NCBI GenBank assembly: GCA_030068145.1
Contig: JAPJBO010000044.1
Span: 310,001 to 374,000 of the forward strand
Direction: 5' to 3'
From: Diplonema papillatum
Lineage: Eukaryota > Euglenozoa > Diplonemea > Diplonemida > Diplonemidae
DNA: 64,000 nt
A model generated the notes under the pieces. The model saw nothing but the letters and a program-made list of their open reading frames with translations, did not search any database and had not been told where the DNA came from. A program made the position numbers and the translations under genes. Each line of letters starts with the position of its first letter. The stretch's first letter is position 1. Positions 11,097-24,500 of this stretch are shown in pieces.

Positions 11097-11484
11097 ACAG
11101 CGAGAGCGTTTGCTTCCTGTTCTTGTTCCTCTATAGAGCATACGTGTTTTTAGTGCAAACATAATACCGTGCTGGTTGCCTGCATTGTATTGTGGAGGAC
11201 TGGCAGCAAAATTTTTTTTGGGGGGGGGGGGGGTTGATCAGAATTCCTTGCCTGAACAAGAACTAAGGTATCATATAGGAAATCGATCAACTGGGTACGC
11301 ACAAAACCAATGCGTCTTGTCTTTGGGCCGTCATGGAACTGTCCCGAAGTGTCATGCGTGAAACTATGTGGTACCAAAAAGGCAGGTGTCTTGTCTGCCC
11401 ACAGGCCACTTCCATCGAGAAGCAGCCGCGCAGAGGAGTTCCACATTGCGGACCCCTCCCCCCTCTTCGTTTTTTTAGTACTAA

Positions 11485-11625
11485 CAATCTTGCGGGTTGC
11501 CCTTCAATGTATTGTGCAGGCTAAAAAGACGTAGGCAGCGTGTTTTGGTGGTTGGTCAGAATTCCTTACCTGAATATACACAGGGGTAAATCAAGTGGGA
11601 AAACGATCACCCGGCACACACAAAC
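11485..11625 (+). repeat. Repeat F copy
   Basis: About 140 bp from TAACAATCTTGCGGGTTGCC through GTTTTGGTGGTTGGTCAG to CGGCACACACAAACAAAACG. Related copies occur at 4239-4345 (+), 43840-43960 (-), 50187-50420 (+, with a triplicated head) and about 55990-56140 (-). The end GCACGCACAAACAAA is also found on families G and M, suggesting shared 3' tails. Confidence 0.7.
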
Positions 11626-12339
11626 AAAACGAAGAGCCTGTCTTTTTCTGACTTTTCTTTTTTGCCCTTCCTACCTGTTTTCCTTTAGTTATTTCGCATA
11701 TGCCCTGCTTTCGTCTCTTCTTTTCTTTCACCAAACCATGAGATGTTGGGTGTTTGTCACCGCAAACCGTGGCGTTTTTGATCAGGTCCTGCGGTCAACG
11801 GAAACAACTCTCTCTCCCTCTCCCTCTCTCTCTCCACCCATCATCATAGCCGCGGTTGCGAGGGACGAGCTCATGTATGCCCCTCTCGCCCATGTGCTAG
11901 CAGCTGTTTCAGGACCACTTAGCCCGCGACTCCCGACGAACTGTTGCGCAACATCCGAATATCTAACTACACGGTGAGGTCCAGCCACGGAAGCTGGAGA
12001 GAAGGGGGTGTCCGAGTCACACCCGCAAAGCGGGTGTGTTACCACCAAGACGTGTGGAAGTCCTCACCCGCTATTACTAGCACTTGAGGCTGGTGAACAA
12101 CGAAGTGTATTAAATCTCCCCCAAAACCCCCCCCCCCTCTGCTTCCTATCTCCTTCTGCTATCCACGAGAAGCACTTTCTGCCATCTCTGAACGAAAGGT
12201 TCCCCTCCCAGAGACACGGCCCCACCCGCAGAGTTTTCATGAAAACACCCCCCCCCCCCCAGTGCTGATGCTAAGGCCCCTAAACTCGGCATCGTTGTCA
12301 GCCGGACGGCAACGAGGGGTGGGTGGGTACCCCCCCCCC

Positions 12340-13145
12340 CCACAATCAGGGCGAGTGCCCTGGGTTTTTTAACTGATTGCTCAGACACGGTTGTAGGGGC
12401 CTTCTCCCCGTGACGGATTCGCCTGTGCTCTAGTAGCACGGGTGGTCCTGGCTGTGACGAGCTACGAACAGCCGCCTGACAAACCAGACTCACACCGCAG
12501 TCCTGTCTGCAGACACTCAGGTTCCACGCTGATGATGGTCCGCCTTATGTGTCCGTGGCTTAAAGGACCGAAACACGGCGCGGACGGGACCAGTGCGGTG
12601 TTGAGCACATACCCATTCCAAGCACGTTCTTGCAATCCCCCCATTCCAGTAGGGTACTTCGCGTAACGCGACTTGCTGCCCTCAGCACGCAGGATTACTT
12701 CCTCGCACTCTTTTTCCTTTTGGTACTTCAACCATTGGTGCTGCACACGGCAACCCCATGTCCACTGTGCTCTGCGGAGTTTACTTCGCAGATTGCCACC
12801 GTAAAAAGAAGACAAGTCAGTGCTGCCTAGCGAGTCGCAGTCACAATCAGGGCGAGTGCCCTGAGTTTTTTAACTGATTGCTCAGACACGGTTGTAGGGG
12901 CCTTCTCCCCGTGACGGATTCGCCTGTGCTCTAGTAGCACGGGTGGTCCTGGCTGTGACGAGCTACGAACAGCCGCCTGACAAACCAGACTCACACCGCA
13001 GTCCTGTCTGCAGACACTCAGGTTCCACGCTGATGATGGTCCGCCTTATGTGTCCGTGGCTTAAAGGACCGAAACACGGCGCGGACGGGACCAGTGCGGT
13101 GTTGAGCCACACGTTCCCAATTCCAAGCACGTTCTTGCACCCCCC
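12340..13145 (+). repeat. Two tandem copies of repeat B
   Basis: Nearly identical blocks at about 12340-12640 and 12840-13140 share CTGTGACGAGCTACGAACAG, GTCTGCAGACACTCAGG and GTGCGGTGTTGAGC, ending in TTCTTGCA plus a C-run. Other copies: 30738-31145, about 32130-32260 and 63590-63770. Diverged ones lie at 16670-16945, 38940-39060, 61750-61890 and 62940-63040. The C-rich 3' end is notable because one copy abuts a splice acceptor at 61896. Confidence 0.8.
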
Positions 13146-14574
13146 CCCCCCCCTCCTGCAGGGCCTGTGTGCAGCAGGGTGGTGACCGCTCTAAGGTGGT
13201 TTCCTCAGCAGCGACCAAGAAAAAGAAACTTTTTTTTTGGCCCAAATCCCCCCAAAAAAGCACTCGAAAAAAAAAGATTTTGACCCACTTTTTCCACCAT
13301 TTCACCTTAGAGAATTTAGCTAAGGTGGGTCCCACAGTAGGTCCACAGTGGGTTGCACCAGGAGGGGGGGGGGGGGTACCCACCCCCACCCAGGGTTAGC
13401 AACTTCGTTTTGGGTCTCAGGCTTAGTATCAGCACTGCCCCCCCCCCCCCCTAAGTCACGGGACCAGTGCGGTGTTGAGCACATACCCATTCCTAGCACG
13501 TTCTTGCAACCCCCCCCCTAAGTCAATGCGGCAGTGAAAAAGTGCGGGAGTGCCTGCCGGAGTGCCACTCCCGCATTGGGGGGGTCCCACTCCCTCATTG
13601 AGGGAGTGAGGCCGACCGCACAAACGACCGCAAAACCACTCCCGCAATCCAGAGTGGGAGTCCGGGGTGCAACTAAGATTTTCCCCCCGCGTCACACGAT
13701 CGCAAGCAGCATCCGTAGCAGCCCGAGCCAGCTTGAGTGTCGGGTGTACTCCTTTGTTGCAACCACCCTACGACTACGAACCGTACTCAGCCGGAGGCTC
13801 CAGCGCCTGATGGCGACAAAGCCGGTCCCTCTGTCGAAGGACAACTGCAGATAACAAGGGTTGCTCTGCTCGCCCAACCTAATGAAGGCTCGACTACCAA
13901 CAGCGACTTCCACAAGCGGATGCGTTTGAGTCGCGAGCTAAGGGGAGGGGGGGACTTCCAAGCCCCCGAAGAGGCGTGCCCGTACACCGGTCATGTCGTA
14001 GTATCGGCCAGGTCGTGGTCGCTTAAACGTGAAACCCCAAGATCTCCACCCCCAGCGTCGCCCCCCCCCCCCCACCTCCAATTGATGATTTTGTTCCTTT
14101 TTCTCGGTTTCTCTTCTTTTTGCTTTTTAGAGAACACCTTCACGAGCGTGCCTGCCGAATCGTCGGCGTCACCCACGCCCCGCCATTCTGCTTCCTTCGC
14201 ACGACTCGACACCGTGAATACACACCTTAGAGCCCATTATCATCTCCCCTCCCAACAGTGAATAAACCAGGTTCTTAATTCACCTCGTTTTCTTCTCTCT
14301 CTGCAAGGAAAAGGAAAAAAGAAAAGCGCTTTTTTTCTCTCTTTTTCAGCCCCCCCTGCGTAGAGACACTACGCAGAGAAAATCGCAGGCCAGCCTTCCC
14401 CCACTGGCAGCTGAGGCTTCCAGTTTTTTCGTTTCTTGTGCAAAAAGAGATTCTTTAGAGAGGGGGGGCGTTGCAGTCATAGCAGAGCGAGATGAGGTTC
14501 CTCGTGCTCCCGCGTCCACCCTTGGCGCGGCTGCTTTTTTTTTTTTTTTTTTGTATAAGCACCTGCTTTGTAGG

Positions 14575-14768
14575 AAATGCTTGAGGAGACTGCCAGTTGC
14601 GATAGATCAAAGGAGGTAAATGTGCTGTAGCCCACACGAAACACAGGTAAATCTGGGTTTAGTGGCCGGCGTAAGCGTTCAACAAAAAAAGACCCACTTT
14701 GTAGTTGTATTGTTTTCTCCCCCTCTAGCCTCCTTCGACATGAGCACAAGGCAGTCCCTCGAGTATTT
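14575..14768 (+). mobile_element. MITE family A, short copy
   Basis: A 194-bp copy bounded by AAATGCTTGAGGAGACTGCC and CCTCGAGTATTT, preceded by the shared flank GCACCTGCTTTGTAGG. Confidence 0.75.
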
Positions 14769-14878
14769 CTTTTTGTGTTAACAATGCATTGTTGGTACTA
14801 TAAATTAGTAGTTGGCAGCATACTAAAAGCAACTCACCAAATCAGGTGAAAAGCCGCTGGTGCGCACAAACAAGAGCC

Positions 14879-15000
14879 ACATGCAATGTGTGAGGAAACT
14901 GAACCGCCCAAGTAGGACCTTCTGATCATGATCATTTGCCAAATTTGCCACCTGAAACCACGTCCAGGATTTGGGCCCAGGGTAGTGCGGTCAACGAAAA
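14879..15000 (+). repeat. Repeat C copy
   Basis: Runs from CACATGCAATGTGTGAGG through GATCATGATC to GGTAGTGCGGTCAACGAAAA. Head and tail are almost identical to 40079-40200 and 53760-53873. It follows directly on a CGCACAAACAAGAG tail of another repeat. Confidence 0.75.
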
Positions 15001-15700
15001 GTCAGCCGCTTCTTGCCTTAGCGCGAACACTGCCCCCGCCACCCAGTCTCCATGCCGAGCGGCCTCCGAGTATTCTCATGCCGTACGATCAGAGTACCTG
15101 CCTTCGGTTCCCGCACCGATGGGTTCCTGTGTTCTTCATTCTTTGCAATGGATCGCGTCAGTCTTCGTGGTAATGGATATTTCCGACGATTTGTGCTCAC
15201 ATGCGCCCTCGCCGGGTTTTCCCCCCCCTGATGATTCCTGCTCCACCAGGCACTCTTTCAAACACCACACGTATTGTACCCTTTTTCCTCAGCAGACATA
15301 GACTGCCCATCTACTACGTTTCCCCATCCCCCCTCATTGTAGCTTCCTTTTCTTCTTGCGCTGCCGTCTTCTTTGTTCGGAACTTTTTTTTGTCATTCCT
15401 GCTTCTGCAGATTTCTCCGCAGTCCGCAACCACAAAAAAAAAAAAGAAGAAGTTCATTGCGAAAAAAAAAAAAAAAAAAACGCCCGCTGACGGAGAACTG
15501 AAAACTATGCATACCCACCACTTTATCCCCACCTACCTATGAGCCATATCCCTGACCCAAACTACACGCTCGACAACGTTCGATCGGGCAGGAGGTAAAT
15601 TGGCTCGACCTACCTTTGCAAAGAACACCTCCTCCGCCTCCCCAAGTCAATCGGAGATTGACTTGAAACACCGACTGAAAAAGGTAGCAAACCACGACGC

Positions 15701-15879
15701 TACAAGTACAAGTACAAGTACAAGTACAAGTACAAGTACAAGTACAAGTACAAGTACAAGTACAAGTACAAGTACAAGTACAAGTACAAGTACAAGTACA
15801 AGTACAAGTACAAGTACAAGTACAAGTACAAGTACAAGTACAAGTACAAGTACAAGTACATGTACATGTACATGTACAT
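15701..15879. repeat. Hexamer array (ACAAGT)n ending in (ACATGT)n
   Basis: Roughly 27 uninterrupted copies of ACAAGT, with the last three changed to ACATGT. It reads as repeated ST on one strand and YL on the other. It does not match a known telomeric hexamer such as TTAGGG and is internal, so it is treated as a microsatellite. Confidence 0.95.
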
Positions 15880-15899
15880 CACTCGACCCTCAACCCTAA

Positions 15900-16840
15900 T
15901 GGTCAACCGGAGATCCAAGTACCAGACCACAGCCCGCTAGCTCAGCTGCAAGGCACCACCAGAATGGTTTCACCGCTCTTCGCAGCTGCAGAGAACCCGA
16001 GCTCCCAGCCCCTGAGACAGCTGTATTGTCGATAGTCACTCCACTCGGCAACACCGAGTCAGAAGCGTGGCGCTTCATGGTAGTAGCCGTGGTGCGCTCG
16101 AAGCCGCACGTGCGGCACTTCCGGCCGATAAACCCCTTGTCGAGGACAATTTCGATGCACTTATTGTGTTGCTGGACTGCCGTCAAACCCCGACGCAGCC
16201 GTCGCGCAAGCGTGGCGCTTCATAGTAGTAGCCATGGTGCACTCGAAGTCGCACGTGCGGCACTTCCGGCCGTAAAACCCCTTGTCGAGGACAATTTCGA
16301 TGCACTTGTTGTGCTCAGCCATGTCTCGTACGCGCAGAGCGTCACGTAGCAAATTGGCGACGCCCCGCGCCGCCTGGTCCTTCGAGAACACCGCCGCCCG
16401 GGCCGGGCGCGAGACTTGCTCTCTTGAGATATAGTATCTCAAGTTGCTGGACTGCCGTCAAACCCCGACGCTCGATCTGCCAGAGCCGTCGCGCAAGCGT
16501 GGCGCTTCATGTAGTAGTAGCCATGGTGCACTGAAGCCGCACGGGCCGGTGAACCCTTTTCGGCGAGAGTTTCAATGAACTCGCTGTGTTCAACTATGTC
16601 TCGTAAGGCGCAGAGTGCCCATGTAACCAATGGGACAGCGACGCCCCGGGCCGCCTGGTCCTTCGAGTGCTCTGCGGAGTTTACCGTGCCGGTTGCCGCC
16701 GTGAAAACCAAGCCAACCACTGCGTTCTGAAGAGTCGCAGTCACAAGACGGGCAGCGTCGAGTTTTCTAGCTGTGTTTCGCCTCGTGCTGCTTGTAGCAG
16801 CAGCGTACAAACAACCACCTGAGAAACTAAGCACCCATCA
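15900..16840 (-). repeat. Three tandem modules with a C2HC zinc-finger-like peptide
   Basis: On the minus strand, three consecutive units encode related peptides: IEIVLDKGFIGRKCRTCGFE, the same with GFYGRKCRTCDFEC, and a degenerate third unit with YYYMKRHACATA. The shared pattern C-x2-C-x12-H-x-C followed by GFDGSPAT resembles a small zinc finger of the type found in transposon proteins. Units are about 250-390 bp and each frame is broken between units. The third unit merges into a diverged repeat B. Could be the degenerate coding part of the element that gives rise to repeat B. Confidence 0.5.
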
Positions 16841-18086
16841 TCGCTGTCCTGTCTGCAGACTTTCACAGGTTCTGCTGATAGTGGTCCGCCTTTAAAGTGT
16901 CCGCGGCTCGAATGGACTCTGTACTCTCAAGTACGTTCTTGCACTCCCCCACCCTCCCCCACGGTCGCTCTCGGCGTCTTTTGTTCTTTGTCTTTCTTTT
17001 TTTTTTGACCTTGACTTCTTTCTCTCACTTTCCTTTTTTTTTTTTTTTGATTGTTACTTTCTTCTTTTCTTAGTAGTACTGTACTGAAGGGTACAATTTC
17101 CCGCAAACCACGGCGAGAGTTAAACAAAACCAACTACAAGCGTGGAAGCATTCGTACGTTTGTACTGACACGATCATTTCTAGAACATCGCTTGCACATG
17201 CAAGAGAAAAAACGAAGCCAGCGAAATGAGACGGTCATAGACAGTCACCTACTGCGGCACCATACTGAGGAGGGCCTACCGTAAGTAAGGTATGTGGATA
17301 ATGGCCGAAACCACCAATGACCAACAGCCAAGGTACCCACCGATCCTCTTACCTCTCGTGTACTCACCACTCTTACGACACTCAGAGCAGAAAGGATATC
17401 TTCCCATATTGACGAAGGTCACCCGGAGACTTTAAAGCCCCGGAGTTTCAAGCGAACTTTCACTCTGAAAAAGTGCTAATAGGACGCCCCCCCGAGAGAG
17501 GGTTATACAATTGTACATGAGCCGAGCAATAAACCTTGTGTCTTATATACCCGAACCGGCTTCCCTTTCGTGAACAGATAAACATACCCTCTTCTTCCGT
17601 AGCTGTCAAAGAGTCGCGACTCTGTACTACTATTTTTTGTTTGCCTTCTTCTACCTCACTTCTCCCGTTGTTTTTTACATTCAGGGCATATTTTATGTTG
17701 CGCCTTCTGTCCCCCCGTTTCGTTTTACAGGCCGGTGCATGATTTTCTTTTGTTTGTTTTGGGAACGTGTCAGTTAGACTTTCGCGGAACAACGGGGGGG
17801 TCAGCCGGCTGATGGATGGATGGATGGTTCTTAACAAGATGCCTGGGGTTCTCCGCTAGGCCGGCAAGTGTCCGCCAAAGTCTAACTGACACGTTCCCTT
17901 TCTTCTTTACCTTCTCGCTTCCCCCTCTTTCTTCTTACGCTTCTTACGTTTATCTTCTTCTCCTTCTCGAGGTTTCACGTTTTCTTCTCTCTGTCGCAGC
18001 GAAACCGTGGTAGGACTTGCGTTCGCCACACAAAACCAGCTTTTCCGTATCTGCCTCCTTTCGACGTTCTTGTTGAGTGCCCGTCG

Positions 18087-18290
18087 TTGCCGGCAGAAGC
18101 GAAGAAGTCCGACAAATTGGCCCAGTGGGAGGAGTGTCCGTTGCACATTCCAACTGCTGTTGACACGGAAACCTTCTCCACTTCGACCATCAATGTCAAG
18201 GATCGCTGGAACGACGCCAAACCCGTGTATCCGCAGGACGTAGCCTTAACTCAATGGAAGCTGAAGTTTCCATGAAGGTGTTAGCCGCCG
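18087..18290 (+). pseudogene. Degenerate mobile-element coding remnant
   Basis: An open stretch encodes KDRWNDAKPVYPQDVALTQW and LKF, then GVSxVLAAAVA in a shifted frame. A related peptide, NGWNDAVPEYPHDVSFVQWE with LRFSVKMLAAAI, is encoded at 24373-24480 inside a kinase-gene intron. Conservation at the protein level between diverged copies suggests a once-coding repeat. No family recognised. Confidence 0.45.
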
Positions 18291-19187
18291 CCGTAGCGGT
18301 GGCACCGCGCGGTGAAGCTGAAGAAAACGAAGTGCCTCCCCCATGGGTTCATTGCGTAGTTGCTCTTCCCTTTTACACAGAACGATAAAGGAGAGAAGTC
18401 CAACGTGGAACACACCTAAAGCCGAAAATCCAATCCTAGCACTTCTAAAGCCGAACATTCAATTCTAACACTGTGTACGTACTTCTATGTCTTCGTTTCC
18501 ATCACTATCCTCAAGCGGTCGACCGACCCTTAAAAACATCAAATCACCCTCAGATCCAATTCCGTCATCGCAGGGATCCACAAGAAAACAGAAAAACACA
18601 CACACACACACACACACACCCAAAACAAAAAAAGCGGAAAGGAGTCGGCGCGGATTGGGGAGGGGTCTGTCGATAAAAGCGGAGAGGTGGAGAGGGGGGG
18701 GGCTCGCTGCTCTTCCGTCGCGCCCACGCTACTTTACCTACCCACGATCCGTCCGCCCTCTGCCTGGGGGGTGCAGTCTCCCCCACTCCCCCCCCGGGAT
18801 AAAAGACCGCACCTGGGGCACCAGCCAGGGGGTATCTGGGGGCACGGTGGTGCCGGCGGAGGTCCTCGCCTCTGCACCAACCCCCCCCTTCCTCCCCTCA
18901 CCGGTCCCCCCCCTCCCAACTACAAGTGAGAAAAAGAGTGAAAGAGCACGTACAGTAGTGCGCGCGAGGACGCGGCGACTAAAAGAAAAAGTCGGCAGAA
19001 CGACGGCACAGGCAACTGACGAAAAAGCGAATACTGCCGGAAGCGCAAAAAGACACAGACTGGCGCACACCGTCTGAAACACACAACAATAAAAACGCGG
19101 GACTGTCGGCGACGCACGGCATTCGACCTGGCTGTCTCGATTTTGCAGTATCGCCCACACGACCGGTGCTGGTCAAACACTCTGGTG

Positions 19188-19310
<123 letters not shown>

Positions 19311-19680
19311 GAGAGAAAACCGGAAACACAACTGCTTGAGAGCAGAAGTCCGTGCAGGGCTGAGGCACGTCCGCTTTTGCGTTCACCGGGCCACGGGCTG
19401 AGTCGCCCTCTCACGCATCCCCCGAAACCCTTCTCGCGGCTCGTGCTCGTGTTTTGCGAGCGGCGCGGAGATCGCAGAGAGGGGGCCTGAGTGAGAGCCA
19501 GCCCACCTGTTTCCTGGAACCGCCCAGTCTATTTGCAGTCGATCACAGGCTAGCACTATCGTAGGCACAGACTGTTACAGTCTATCAGCAGTCTATCACA
19601 GGCTAGCTCAGGCTGTACCCAGCAAAGGCTAGCACCGGCTAGCTCAAGCTATCGTAGACTATCGCAGGCCGCTGTCGCAG

Positions 19681-19930
19681 TCTATCAGGGCTCTCTCGCA
19701 GGCTACCACAGTTTGTCAGCAGTGTATCACAGGCTAACTCAGGCTATCGTAGGTAGCTATCGTAGGCTACCACAGGCACCTGTCACACAGTCTACCAGCA
19801 GTCTATCAGGGCTCTCTCGCAGGCTACCACAGTTTGTCAGCAGTGTATCACAGGGTAGCTCAGGCTATCGTAGGTAGCTGTCGTAGGCTACCGCAGGCAC
19901 CTGTCACACAGTCTACCAGCAGTCTATCGA
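19681..19930. repeat. Two 121-bp direct repeats upstream of the kinase-like gene
   Basis: TCTATCAGGGCTCTCTCGCA begins at 19681 and again at about 19802, with near-identical sequence to CCAGCAGTCTATC. Both lie in a longer degenerate field (from 19540) of CAGTCTATCA and GGCTAGCTCAGGCT words ending about 45 bp before the start codon. It may be leader or promoter sequence, or simple tandem decay. Confidence 0.8.
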
Positions 19931-19975
19931 TAGCAGAGGGGTGGACCGGCTCACGAGAGGCGCGCGGCGGTTCGG

Positions 19976-21404
19976 ATGCACGCCGAGCTGAGCACGCTGC
20001 AGACGCCGAGCGGGTTTCTGGTCGGCGCCGGCGACGATGCCCCGCAGCCGGGCTCGCCGAAGGAGCGGGCGCGGATGAAGTACTCGGTGCCCGCCGCGCG
20101 GCTCATGAGCACCCCCGACGTCTGGGAAGGCGTCGAAAAGCGCCGCCTCTCCTCCTCCTTCGCGCAGCCCGCCGGCGGCGTCGAGGACATCGAAAACTCA
20201 CCTGCCGCCGCCCCCTCCCCACCCGCCCGCCACCGCAACCGGTCCGTCGTCAGACTCGCAGACCCCCCGTGCGAGACACCCCCGTTGCCGGCTGCCGCCG
20301 GGGTTGGCACCCGGCCCGCCACCGCGGCGCTGCTGACCATGTGCGCGCTGCAGTTCGCTTCGTGCATCTTCCTCCCGTTCATCAAGCTCACCGTCGACGC
20401 CAGCCCTTCCGAAGGCGCCGCTGCGCCGCCCCCCGACGCACCATACCCCGTCGGAACCGAGCTGCACTGTAGCGGCTTCGTGTGCTACCCGGGGGGATCC
20501 GGGCTGCTGACCCACGTCCCCAACGCTGCCGTCGGCGCCGCGTGTGTCATCGCCGCAGTTTCGTCGGTCGTCGGCCTCGTCGGCGTGCTGCTGCGTATCG
20601 GGATGTTCCTCGGGCAGAAGGGAAAGAGCCTCGGCGTGATGTGGCTGGTGTTTGCCGCCGCCTGCTCGCTGATCTCGGGCGTCGCCGCCGTCTTCGCTTC
20701 GGTGGCCGACGAGCGGGCTGGCGGCAGCGCGGGGTCTGTCGTGCTGTGGTACCCGTTTATCGTGCTCGCTCCCTTGTCTTGCTCCGTCCTGATGAACCGG
20801 GGGGGAAAAAACGCTGTCCCATCGTTTTCGTACGAGTTGGGCGCGGTCGGCGACGAAAACGGCACGACGCAGGTGCTAAGCGGGTCGGCCGCGATGCTGC
20901 GCAACGTGAGCACCGGGAGCCAAGCGAACATCCACCACCTCCAGTCGACCACACACGGCGGGGGCGCGATGAACCTGACGCCGCACACGCCGCCGAAGCC
21001 CAGCGGCGGTGCCGGCGGGCAGCATCAGAACGCGGCCGCGCAGAGCCACATCACGTCGCTCGTGTCGACCCTCCGCACCGCGCAGCCGCCGCTGCCGAGA
21101 CCGAACGCTTCGAAGGTGCTCCCGCCGTCGGTCTCGCACCAGCACCAGGCAAAGCAGGCGGGCCCCCCGCCGCTGCCGAAGAACCAGGCCAAATCGGAGT
21201 CTGGCGGGCACCCATCAACCACCACGGGCGACGAAACCCTGAACCCATTCGAAGGCGGGTCGCGCTCGTCGAGCGTCATCTACTCGGAGACGCACACCGA
21301 CGATGGGTTGCTGCTTAATGGCACGCATACGACGCTGCACAAGACGATCTTCACCCCCAGCGAGAAGCAGTCCGACCGCTCGGACGGGTCATCGAAGACC
21401 GAGA

Positions 21405-21436
<32 letters not shown>

Positions 21437-21568
21437 ATTCCCCGCCACAGCTCGCAGTACGGTTCCCCGTACCGTAAGGCAATCGCGACGCCGCCCGGGT
21501 CGCCGCTGGGCGACAACTCGTCCCCGCGGGGCCACGTCAGCAAGCAGCCGTTCCTGAAGCGATCCGAG
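19976..21568 (+). CDS. Kinase-like gene exon 1 (four transmembrane helices, Pro/Ser tail)
   Basis: Encodes 531 residues from ATG, MHAELSTLQTPSG. The topology, with a cysteine-bearing first loop (ELHCSGFVCYPGG), recalls tetraspan proteins such as amastins or claudins, but no signature is complete. The tail contains PPKPSGG and PPLPK motifs and a ten-glycine run. Donor GAG|GTGCGG at 21569. If unspliced the frame stops after seven more codons. Confidence 0.82.
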
Positions 21569-24500
21569 GTGCGGCCTGTTCTTTTTCCGTAGTAACAATG
21601 CTTTGTAAACACGAAAGAGAACGCTGGCAGCGTGTTTGGGAGAAGATTAGCCTGACGATCATATTCACTCACAATCAATCACTAACAGGCTAATAACAGG
21701 CTGATCCTCCCCCGGCACGTACAAACAAACACACGCCTGTTCTTTTTTACATACAGCGCCAGCTTGAAAGAAATGCTCGACGATGCTACCTGACAAAGAA
21801 CAGAAGGGATCCCAAGTGCTGTAACTGTTGAACGGACGTGAGGTCATGCGGGTCTTCCCCTAAACGACAAATCACACAGACACAACAGGTCAAAGTCCTG
21901 AGTGAGAAAACAACACACGGTGGTGTAAGCGAAGAACAAATCGATTGTGTTTGCATTGTATTTTGCCCCTCTACCTCTATATTTCCTCCCTTCCATTCGG
22001 AGTCGAAGCAGCTACGTCGAGTATTCTTGTACCAACAATGCCTTGTAAACACGAAAGAGAACGCTGGCAGCGTGTTTGGGAGAAGATTGGCCTAACAATC
22101 ATATTCACTCACTATCATTTTGTTTGTACGTGCCGGGGGGAGGATTGGCCTGCTGGTGAAAGATCCGGCACGTACAACAAACACACGCCTATCCTTTTTT
22201 AGTCGTGTAAGACGTAGTCTTAGAAGATTGATCCTAGAGATATAATGCGGCCTCTCTCCCTCACACGACCGCTCACGCTTTTGCTGCGTGTCGACCATGC
22301 ATTATTGGTAGTACTAAGACGCCCTAAACATGCACCCGCCGTCTTTACGGCGGATGCAATGTTCCTGAGTTCTTGATTATCTCGACTTGACTGCTTGTGC
22401 GCACAAGCAAATGACAGCGTGAAAGGTCATACCACTTGGGTTCTGTAATAACAATTGATTGCAAACTCGAATAAGAACGCCGGCACCGTGTTTCGGAGGA
22501 TAATAGCCCACGATCAAGTTCGCACACCGAACTTCTCCGGGTACGTACAAACAAATGAACTTATTCAAACGTACCTTTGCCATTGACACTCTCAACAACC
22601 GCAGTCGATGCCACTCGGTCTCGGTGGCGACAGCAAAGAAGTGAAGGAAGCGCGTGCCATCGCGCGGGTACCTTCGATGAAGAGAAGAGCCAGCAAGCGA
22701 CCGTCTACAGTCCGTTTCAAGGTATGGGAAATTTTCCGACAGCGGCTTCGAGCACGCAAACCCCCCCGCCGTACACTTCCCTTTTTACCTCTTTCTATTT
22801 TGCATCCCTTTCCTAGCCAACACCTCCCTCGACGAAGACTTGATGCTAGCAGCAGCCATGCATGAGAGGCAGTGCGTAACTCCTCCGCGAGGCTACCCTG
22901 CTTCGGCGGGAGCTTTTCGAGCGGTGCCACGTCTGGGGAGAAGCCGTACCGCTGTGATGAGCCCACACCAGACAGAAGTACCTCTGGGTATAGTGACGGG
23001 AGTAAGCGCTCGACAAAAAAACGACCCACCTTCGTAGTTGTTCCTCATCCCCCTCTAGCCTCCGCCGAAATATGCAACAAAGGCAGCCCGACGAGTATTT
23101 TCCCCCACGTTTTGGTTACGGATCCCAGGTTGCCCGCATTGTCTCGCTCATCGAAGGTTGCACGCCTCTTTCTCTCGTGCACAGTTGCACACGCACCACA
23201 CAGGCCGAGAGCATTGCGAACGGAGGCCCGCAGAGCCCGTGCAGCACGGCTTCGCAGTCGCCGCGGCAAAAGAGGTCGATGAGTCTACAGGACCTCGCTG
23301 ACACCGACGGGGATAACGACATAGACGCGAACCCCGTTGACGAGATGGAAGAGCTGCAAGCCGCCAGCGAAACGGACACCCACTCACAGTCCGGCCGGAG
23401 CCAGGACCCCCGCTCCCCGGAGCACGGGCTCTGCATCGGAGATAGCCTCGAAGGCCCGGTGTTCATCAACGGCATCGGCGACAGCGAGGGGGTGCCCGTA
23501 AACCGGGTCCAATCCCTCGTCTCGCCGAAGACGGTCACCATCGTCGGCGGGCCAACTGCGTTTCCCAGCTCGAAAGACCTGAGTTTAGGTCCCCTGGCCA
23601 TCGAGACCAACTCATTCGAGCCGGACATCTCGCCCGAAGGCGTCATGTTCCTCACCACGCCGAACGCGAAGTATGAAATTTGCAAGCCGCTGTCCGCGAA
23701 CCCCCTGAAGCAGAAGATCATCCGAGACGTCGCCACCGACGGCAAGTTCGCGCTGAAGGTGTACAACAAGAGCATACAGACCTGCATGAACGCGCACAGG
23801 TTCAGGTTCTCCGGACCGGCCGGCGCGGCCAGTGCGATGGCGCGCATCCGGCAGGAAGTTGCCATCTTGAAGCGGCTCAGGCACAAGCACCTAATCGAGC
23901 TCCTCGAAGTCGTAGACGATCCGGAACACGACCGTTTGGCCCTCGTCGTTGAGCTCGCTGCGAAGCCTACTGGCGACGTCGACCCGCAGACGGGCCTTCT
24001 TACCACCCGCACCCTAAGTGAGAACTTCATCCGGCACTACTTCGTCGGCATCGTGTCGGCGCTGAGGTACCTGCACAAGTGCAAGATCGCGCAAACCGAC
24101 ATCCGGCCGGAAAACGTCCTCCTCTTCTCGGACGGCACCGCGAAGCTCTCCGGCTTCGGCGTCACGCACCTCTTCTCCTGCATAGCTGGCGACTCTGTCC
24201 CGCGTATCGATTGCTCGTCTCCGGCCTACTTCCCTCCCGAGGTATTGTGTTTTTTAAAAACGGTAAAAAGTATTGGTAGCTGTTTTGGTGCGCCGGCGTA
24301 TGCCGGGTTGTATCCACCGCCCACGCTTTGCGGCTGGACGGAAGACCGAGTGGATGTTGGGCAAGCTGGAAACCGTAACGGCTGGAACGATGCCGTACCT
24401 GAGTATCCGCACGACGTATCTTTTGTTCAGTGGGAGTTGCGATTCTCCGTCAAGATGCTAGCCGCCGCCATAGGGCGGGCTATTGCCGAAAGGAGGAGAG

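Noticed and set aside
15600-15930. Open frame of repeated ST or YLYL residues, or a telomere-like hexamer array
   Set aside because: The ACAAGT hexamer is not a known telomere repeat, lies inside the sequence, and explains the frame entirely.
18487-19077. 196-codon open frame
   Set aside because: It crosses an AC microsatellite, has low-complexity Pro/Arg content in changing frames and no recognisable domain.
23072-23203. Kinase-like protein starting at the ATG at 23072
   Set aside because: This stretch is the end of a MITE A copy plus intron. A good acceptor at 23203 matches the phase of the upstream exon, so the start is placed at 19976.
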